Below, piece by piece: positions 57,964 to 64,000 of a stretch of 64,000 nt of DNA. The stretch's first letter is position 1. Each line of letters opens with the position of its first letter. The DNA is from Gentiana macrophylla (Eukaryota > Streptophyta > Magnoliopsida > Gentianales > Gentianaceae): assembly GCA_026214975.1 (NCBI GenBank), contig CM047813.1:35125871-35189870 (forward strand), in the 5' to 3' direction. Both the position numbers and the translations under genes were made by a program. The notes below the pieces were generated by a model. It worked only from the letters and a program-made list of their open reading frames with translations. It did no database searches and was not told the origin of the DNA.

Positions 57964-59219
57964 ACCATCCCTCACTTAGATTTTGATCGTCCCGAGAAAA
58001 AAAGAAAGAAAATGAACCATCGGACAAATATACAAGTTATTTAAAAAAATCAATGCGTCAAAAAAGTCAAGACAAGAATCATGTCAACTTCATCCATCAG
58101 TAATGCATTAATCAATATTAAACTCATGAACCTGTGTGTGTGTGTACAAATAACCCTCAAACCTTAGCAGCATAGACGGAATCATATTATATCAGCTTAG
58201 GTCTAACTAGAAATGCACAAGAATGTTGTCCCTTTACTCCATTGATTTTATAATTTGATTATTCACTTTAATTGTAGGTCAAGTCAACTGGGCAAGGTGG
58301 ATCGAGAACCGAGTACTACTCCAAGGCTCGCATTTATTTTATTATTTATTTATTTATGCGAGGGTCGGGTAGATTCTCAATTAGAAACTTGCAATGGTGG
58401 GTGCCTAGCAAGAATCTCAAACCTAACACGAACTTGCTACCCTCTTGCTAAAGAATTTTAATTCTTTTCGGGCGAGTTGGACACTCTCAAAAATCTATTT
58501 ATCCTCACGATGCCTTATTTTGATAAACTACCGAATCAGTAAATCCTTAGCCCTTATAAGATCCACAACTTGACCTAATCGACCATAGGTAGAACAAAAC
58601 TTGGAAAAACTAGGGTCAACTCAAGTCAACATAAAGCATCATCTATACTACATCTTTGAAGAAAGCGAGTTATACGTGCTCAAAAGGTGGTTCATAAGAT
58701 GAATATGTGGTTAATCTGAAAATACTTCAAAAGTATGCACAACTTTTATCCATTCGTTCATGAAACAAAGATGTAATTAATTAGCTCCAAAAGCTCAAAG
58801 ACTTCATATATCTACAATTTTGTTCAAAAGAGAGTAAAAAATTAGAGTGGTGAGAAATGCGTCGAAAAGAATCGTGATAATCAGAAATTGACAAAATACT
58901 ATGCCAAAAGCTAAGTGAGTTCCCTACCCCCACTTAATTGAAACATTCTCCTCAATCTTTGAAAAGGTTAAATCTGAAAGGAACTTAGCTTTGTTAAGCG
59001 TGGAGCTCAAAAATGAATTAAGTAAATGTCGTCACCGGGCTAATGATAAAAATGCATGTGAATGTGTAATGAATCTTACATACAAAATAGAGTGAGTTCT
59101 CGGGGTAACATAAATTGTTATAACAATTATGGCGGCAGTAAGAAAGAAATAATTTGAATTTCAAACGGATTAAGCCAAAAAATTCATTATATTCATAATA
59201 ATAATAGAAACTACAATGA

Positions 59220-59975
59220 TTAACTAAAGTCGGAAATACTAAAAAGAAAAAAAAAAAAAACATTAGATGGAGAAAACAATAAATGTAAAAAAGTATAATC
59301 ATCAGAATCAGAAAAGTAATAATCCTTCTCATCATCCGGATCATCAGATCGTCTCTTAAAACCGGGAGGGGGTGTTGAGGCAGTGGTTGGACCATCAGCT
59401 GATGAAGAGGCAGGTCGAGGTGGCGGCGCAACTGGTGGAATGCCAAGATGAGACATCATATGATCAAGCAGCTCGGATACATCAGCTCTATTCTGGATAG
59501 GCCTTGGTTCTACTCGCTCATCAGCAGCCAAAACTGGGCAACCAGCCTGGATCGCAAACGCGTCGATCATATGCCCATATGAAAGTAGCTCTCGGGTGGT
59601 TCCAGCAACATAACGGATGCGGCTATGCATGAGCAAACCGGCATTCACCTCCAACTCTTGCTCAAGATAGAACATGAGCTCATCTTGCCTCGTCGTAAAT
59701 GAAGCATGATAATCGCACGCTAGAACATGTGAAATAATAAACCGATGCAATACTCTCTTGTCCCATGACAAGTCATTCTCCATAAAGATCGCCGGGTGCT
59801 TGAAAGATTCTCTCTGCCACTCTACCTCAAAAACCACAGCAATCATCTTTAACCTCTCCAGATTGTGCTCCAGCGTAGCCGTATTAAACTCGTCCCTACT
59901 GATGGGTGCGTCTGCAATGCCAAAGTGCGCATTGATCCTCTCAATAGATAAGTCCACGTGCATACCTCGAACCAT
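59220..59975 (-). CDS. Element V: post-integrase ORF, plant transposon-protein type
   Basis: A 251-codon intact frame from Met 59975: VRGMHVDLSIERINAHFGIA, ERLKMIAVVFEVEWQRESF, DKRVLHRFIISHVLACDYHA, EVNAGLLMHSRIRYVA, GHMIDAFAIQAGCPVL, then a Pro/Ser-rich low-complexity tail and an acidic DSDD segment. It matches the unknown ORF after integrase in Athila-like elements. Upstream minus-strand sequence to about 60060 may belong to the same protein in another frame. Function unknown. Confidence 0.7.
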   Translation of the reverse strand: MVRGMHVDLSIERINAHFGIADAPISRDEFNTATLEHNLERLKMIAVVFEVEWQRESFKHPAIFMENDLSWDKRVLHRFIISHVLACDYHASFTTRQDELMFYLEQELEVNAGLLMHSRIRYVAGTTRELLSYGHMIDAFAIQAGCPVLAADERVEPRPIQNRADVSELLDHMMSHLGIPPVAPPPRPASSSADGPTTASTPPPGFKRRSDDPDDEKDYYFSDSDDYTFLHLLFSPSNVFFFFLFSISDFS

Positions 59976-60708
59976 AGCATCTTGTACTCTGAGGGTTATC
60001 GCGAGACATACACATAAAACTCCCGCAGAATCGTGGTGTTGAAGCAGACCGTTCTCTCAGAAATAGCCAACCAATCATGTTGTATAAGAATGGCAGATAA
60101 AAGCTCACCACAATTGTCTAGCTTGGTTCCCCTCTCTCATACAACAGCACGTCCGTTCCAGTGGCTACCAAATGCCTCGTAAATCTGCATCGAATCAAAC
60201 TGCTTTACTAAGGAGTTAGCATCTCCATGAACATCCTTTGTCCACTTTGGGTCATTGAGTTTGTATACTATGTGCTGGGGATATAAAATCGAAGATGATG
60301 ACTATCATGGAAGCTTTGTTTCTAAAGAGAGGAGCTCGGTTTAGCGGCATGGGTGCTCACTATTTCAAACCTAAGTTTCGAGTGCAGGATGGAGGTGGTT
60401 CAGGTTGTTGATTGAAGAATGCCCAATTTGTGGCCCATTGCTCGTTGTTTGAAGGCTTGAAGATTGGTTTTTTTGAAAATACTGCAGATAAAGACGAAGA
60501 GTGGTGAACTGTTGCAACTATGGTGGCACAACAGCAACAGAAATGCAGCAGCGGTGGTTTGGGTTGGTTTTGGGGGTGGTTTAAGGGTCTCTAAATGGGG
60601 TTTTTATGGTGGTGGTGTGGCGGTGATGGTGGCCAAACTTTGCATGAATAAGAAGAAGAAGTATGGAAGTTTTGGTGAAATGGAAGTGTTAAAATGGTGG
60701 TGAAGAGG

Positions 60709-61002
60709 GTAGGTTTATATAGGAGAAAAAGAAGATGGAGAAGTGAAATGGGGGACTGTGTGGAGTAATGGGGGGAATGGATTTAGGTGATGTGAGGGGA
60801 TTGAGGTGAAGGTGTAGTGATGGGTTTATTGGGAAGGAGGAAAAGGTGGGAGAGTGGGAAGGGTGCCTGCTGACACTTCTGCCAGGCTGCCCGTAATAGC
60901 CCGTGAGCAGCACGCCCTTGTGAGGTGTTCCATAATGCCACTAGACCTTGAAATTAGGGTTCAGCATGCTCGCAATTGCGGCAAGGTGCTCGCTAAAGCG
61001 AA
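60709..61002 (-). promoter_or_regulatory. Element V: putative internal promoter upstream of the post-integrase ORF
   Basis: On the minus strand a motif block with CGCTTTAGCGAGC and CCGCAATTGCGAGC (61002-60968) is followed by a C-rich stretch and CTCCTATATAAACC (60718-60731). A leader of about 740 nt runs to the ATG at 59975. Same arrangement as in Y. Confidence 0.45.
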
Positions 61003-61639
61003 GTCATGTTCCTCCCAGATTTTCTCAGACTTTGATCCAGTTTACCCTTCACTAGATCCTTCTTTGTTATTACTTCTGGCTGACTCTTCCTTTACCATTT
61101 TTAGTCCACTTTTTGTGTTTCTCCGACTCGATACCTAACCTACTTCACCTAAGTGGCTAACGAGTAAAAAAACCTCCTCACCATCCATCGGCTTAAAACC
61201 TTTAGATGCGGTAGGATGAAAAAGCTCGTCATCCTCTTAGGTTAGTTTTATTGGACTCAATCTATCTAAAGAGATAAGAAGTAATTCTGAGTTTAGAGTC
61301 CCCAGCTTGACTTTCCTTCTGACTCACCTTCAATTAGATTCCCAGACTTTCGCTCGCCAAACATGCACTCGGGAAGTTTTCATTGAGGTGCGCCTCCCTT
61401 CTCTCTCGATCCATGTGGCTTTTGAGGCCAAGAAAGAAGCATTAATCTTTACCATCGAGGAGGTCTCCCTTTCAAACTTCCCTAATAGGGCCTTGAGCTT
61501 TTCTCTGCTAGCACGCTTGGCGGCAGCCTCACGCTGGGTTTACATCTCTACTTTGAGTTTTACCCTTGACGTTCGAAGGTCCCACTTTATCGTATTTTAA
61601 ATTCAAACTTTCACCGTGTGGGGTGGGCTCATCCATCTC

Positions 61640-62519
61640 CATAGGATCATGATAGTTTTCCCTGTGGCGCATTGTAGTAGTCCTTATCCTATCGTTCTCA
61701 AAGTAAGATTGTCAAAAATTCCTGCTCACCAGCACCTATCGTAGCAAACTCTTTCCGAACGCCTTCAACATTCACCTCTCTGCATCCTTTGCATCCTCAA
61801 AAATTGAGCTCAACATCTGGAAATCTCCCGGCCTATTCTTCAATGGATCCATGATCCTTATAGTTATAGAAACTTTGTGAGATCTTAAAGTAATGGTGCC
61901 ATTGTCCATGTCCATCAGTGCTCAACCGGTGGCTAAGAATGGACGACCTAAGAGTATCGATGCATTAGGGTCTTCTGAGACGTCCAAAACTAAAAATTCG
62001 GCATGATAGTCAAAACCGCCTACACTGACTGTATAGTCACTTAACATTCAACGATCATATCTACCTCACGATCCACGAATCGCATGGGAGTGCAATGGCT
62101 CATGCTGACCGGAAATTTTTCCTTAAGGAAGAGAGATAGGGGATGATGTTGCTACTAGCCCATGTATCGCATAAAGCTTGCTCTATAGATACACCATTTA
62201 TTGTAATAGGCAACCTAAAACTACCAGGATCCCCTAGTTTCTCGATCTCACAAGTATCTGTGTCTTCTTTAGGATCTGAGGTATAATAGTCTAAATTATA
62301 CTCAGGATCGAAATTAAAAAAGAAATGTAAATGCTGTTGGTATATGAGACTTACCTCTCTTAATGTCCTAGAGTTGTTGAGATGACCGTGGACATGCGAG
62401 TGAGCAAGAAGGAAGTAGTCTTCCCACTGGATCATTATATCATGAATTGGGAGGTGGAGGCCCCCAACCCGTTCTTCTTTTTTTTTGGGAAGATACTTTA
62501 TAAAAGTGCCTAAAGCCAA
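61640..62519 (-). pseudogene. Element V: aspartic protease remnant
   Basis: The frame 62100-62519 holds KLGDPGSFRLPITINGVSIE then QALCDTWASSN, where the active site CDLGAS has become CDTWAS. A later frame gives ASILLGRPFLATG (about 61930-61970). Both are Athila-type protease landmarks. Frames and catalytic site are damaged. Confidence 0.75.
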
Positions 62520-62590
62520 GGCACGGCTGATTCTTCCTGGGGATGAGATGGATGCCCCACTTCACTGAGTATGCAAGAAATAATCATGAA

Positions 62591-64000
62591 AGAAAAACTA
62601 TTCCATTTGACAATGGATAGCCGAGGTTAGTATGTCTAGCCAAAGACTTTAAAGAAATGCGCTTGTTGGGAGAAACCCCAATTAAAATAAATTTGTTAAT
62701 TTTATTTTGTTTTGTTTTTAATGAATAAGTGAAAAAAGAGATTGCATGTTTGGTGGAGGCTTTTATACATTTTGCGGTGAAAAACTAAATTACTGTAAAA
62801 GAAATATGAGGCGTTTGTTTGAAGTTCATGTATGAAGGCACAAACATGTGGGACTATTTCAAGAAAGGCGAATCTCACTTTTCCATCAAGTCGGGATCTA
62901 GGAATTTTCAAATTGTTTCAAGAATGAAGGATTTCACTTTTAGGTTAAGTCGGGATCTAGGAATTTAAAGTCTTGTTCCAAGAAAAGAGGTTTTCACTTT
63001 CCTATGAAGTCGGGATTCTAAGGTAATCGGGAGGGGTTGATTCTAAAAAAAATTGATATGCCTCTCCCACACAAGTTTCACTTCCCACCCCGACTTCTAC
63101 TACCGCCCACCTCTCACATTTCCACCCTTTCTCTCTTTCTTCCACAAGCATCATCAGCGAGTCGAGAATCCTTCAAAGCATTTTTTCCCGCTTGGCACCA
63201 CCAGGATGCAATTGCATATGGAAATGATGATGACGCTCCAAGACTTTGCCCCTGGTCCGAATTGTAACGTATTCTCACTCCTTTTTCTTTTTATTTCATT
63301 TTATTTTGTTTCATATTAGTTTAGTACCTGTTGCATAACATGCATACCATGTTAGGTGCATATCATTCCATATTTGAATTCTTTCTTTCCACGTTTAGCA
63401 TACATTGGATACAATGTATGATTTAAGTGTGGGGGAGCTTTTCATGCATTTTAATATTAGAATTGATTTTCTCAAAAAAAAAAAAAAAAATAAATTGCAT
63501 CTTTAGGACATTTTAGGATATCATAGCACCAATGTTGACTTTTTATGACACTTTACCATCTTTTTCATGTAAATTTTGTGTGAAGTAATAATAATAATCA
63601 AATGGTAATTGACCGATGTAAACACACACTTTTGTTGATGCACACTCATTTTAGGTCACTTGTTTGTGATCTTTGGAGGTAAAATCATTGAGCCCTAACG
63701 AAAATCCACTTAAAAGTGAGGATTTCACCTAGCCAAAGCGCGCTTGCTCATTTTCCTTTGAGTGGTATCTACACTTCCAATGTCATTCTAAATTTGCATT
63801 GACATGCATTTGAGACCCCACACTTTTTCAAGTTCAGTACACTTAAGTGATTGAGACACCTATGATTTACCCCCTTCTATACCCACTTTTGTTGGCCTTA
63901 CCATATTATATACCCCCTAGTGAGCCCTGTTTAGCTTGACCCCTTTCTTTGATTAAACTCTTGAAATGAAACCCACGGCCTTTTTCTTACGATATCCCCT
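62591..64000 (+). mobile_element. Plus-strand fragment of another Athila-like element, 3' interior, running off the edge
   Basis: GACTTTAAAGAAATGCGCTT followed by GTTGGGAGAAACCCC (62646-62680) matches the post-integrase signature of many Athila-like elements (AAAGCGCTTGTTGGGAGG type). ACAATGTATGATTTAAGTGT then GGGGGAGC (63411-63440) matches the purine-rich block near their 3' end. No 3' LTR is reached. Short frames at 63037-63319 are not recognised. A poly(A) run lies at 63475-63490. Confidence 0.6.

Larger units (their letters stand above)
57964..62590 (-). mobile_element. Element V interior: Athila-like, RT and integrase missing
   Basis: Minus-strand order: protease remnant (62519-61640), degenerate linker to about 61050, motif block and TATA (61002-60709), post-integrase ORF (59975-59220), non-coding 3' module with a second purine tract (58958-58922), PPT and 3' LTR. 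RT, RNase H and integrase are absent. The 5' LTR is not seen before opposite-strand sequence begins near 62600, so V is truncated at its 5' end or interrupted. Confidence 0.65.

Noticed and set aside
61307..61600. Plus-strand frame of 97 codons
   Set aside because: It lies opposite the degenerate minus-strand protease-linker region of element V, and its peptide resembles nothing known.
1..64000. CRISPR arrays, operons or other prokaryotic features
   Set aside because: No regularly spaced short repeats or prokaryotic gene organisation occur. The repeats present are LTRs, TIRs and microsatellites of a plant genome.

Overview
This window is nuclear DNA of a flowering plant, almost certainly a eudicot. 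It holds spliced plant genes, nuclear-encoded plastid machinery and plant LTR-retrotransposon lineages with very long LTRs. I cannot name the species. Only two host genes are visible; most of the rest is transposon-derived.

Layout. (1) 1-669: the first two exons of the nuclear gene for plastid ribosomal protein uL5c, minus strand, running off the left edge. (2) 1255-8260: small and broken mobile elements: a Mutator-like element with long TIRs and a 9-bp target duplication, carrying a probable solo LTR; a 5'-truncated LINE with its own duplication; the 5' end of a minus-strand gypsy element; and the 5' end of a copia element. (3) 8931-16378: a REVEILLE/LHY-CCA1-like MYB gene (closest to RVE6), minus strand, with eight identified coding exons. 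A 3.2-kb LTR retrotransposon sits inside its first coding exon, nine codons after the inferred start, flanked by GTGAA duplications. That element carries an intronless piece of an ADP-glucose pyrophosphorylase large-subunit gene. The MYB exon also lacks one base. (4) 17770-56600: a nested stack of LTR retrotransposons. Reading inward: a copia pol fragment; an Athila-type gypsy element W (minus); a solo LTR Z (plus, TSD CAACA); element X1 (plus, TSD AACCA); and inside X1 both a 7.6-kb non-autonomous element L (minus, TSD AGTTG) and element X (plus, TSD CCTAT), the latter holding a 15.6-kb Athila-type element Y (plus, TSD ACGAT). The five duplications inside this stack match exactly, so the order of insertion can be read directly. 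(5) 56585-64000: a minus-strand Athila-like element V that lacks RT and integrase but keeps a post-integrase ORF, then a plus-strand fragment of the same superfamily reaching the right edge.

Four patterns cut across these gypsy families. Short GC-rich, often palindromic family-specific motifs recur in the U3, in the downstream half of the LTR and in the interior. In Y and V the motif, usually followed by a TATA box, also precedes the post-integrase ORFs and looks like a reiterated internal promoter. A second polypurine tract lies about 0.95 kb upstream of the true one in three families. A conserved LTR scaffold holds different inserts in different families.

Many reading frames are broken by single-base indels, and near-identical copies differ oddly at CG positions. 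Part of the apparent decay may therefore be consensus error.
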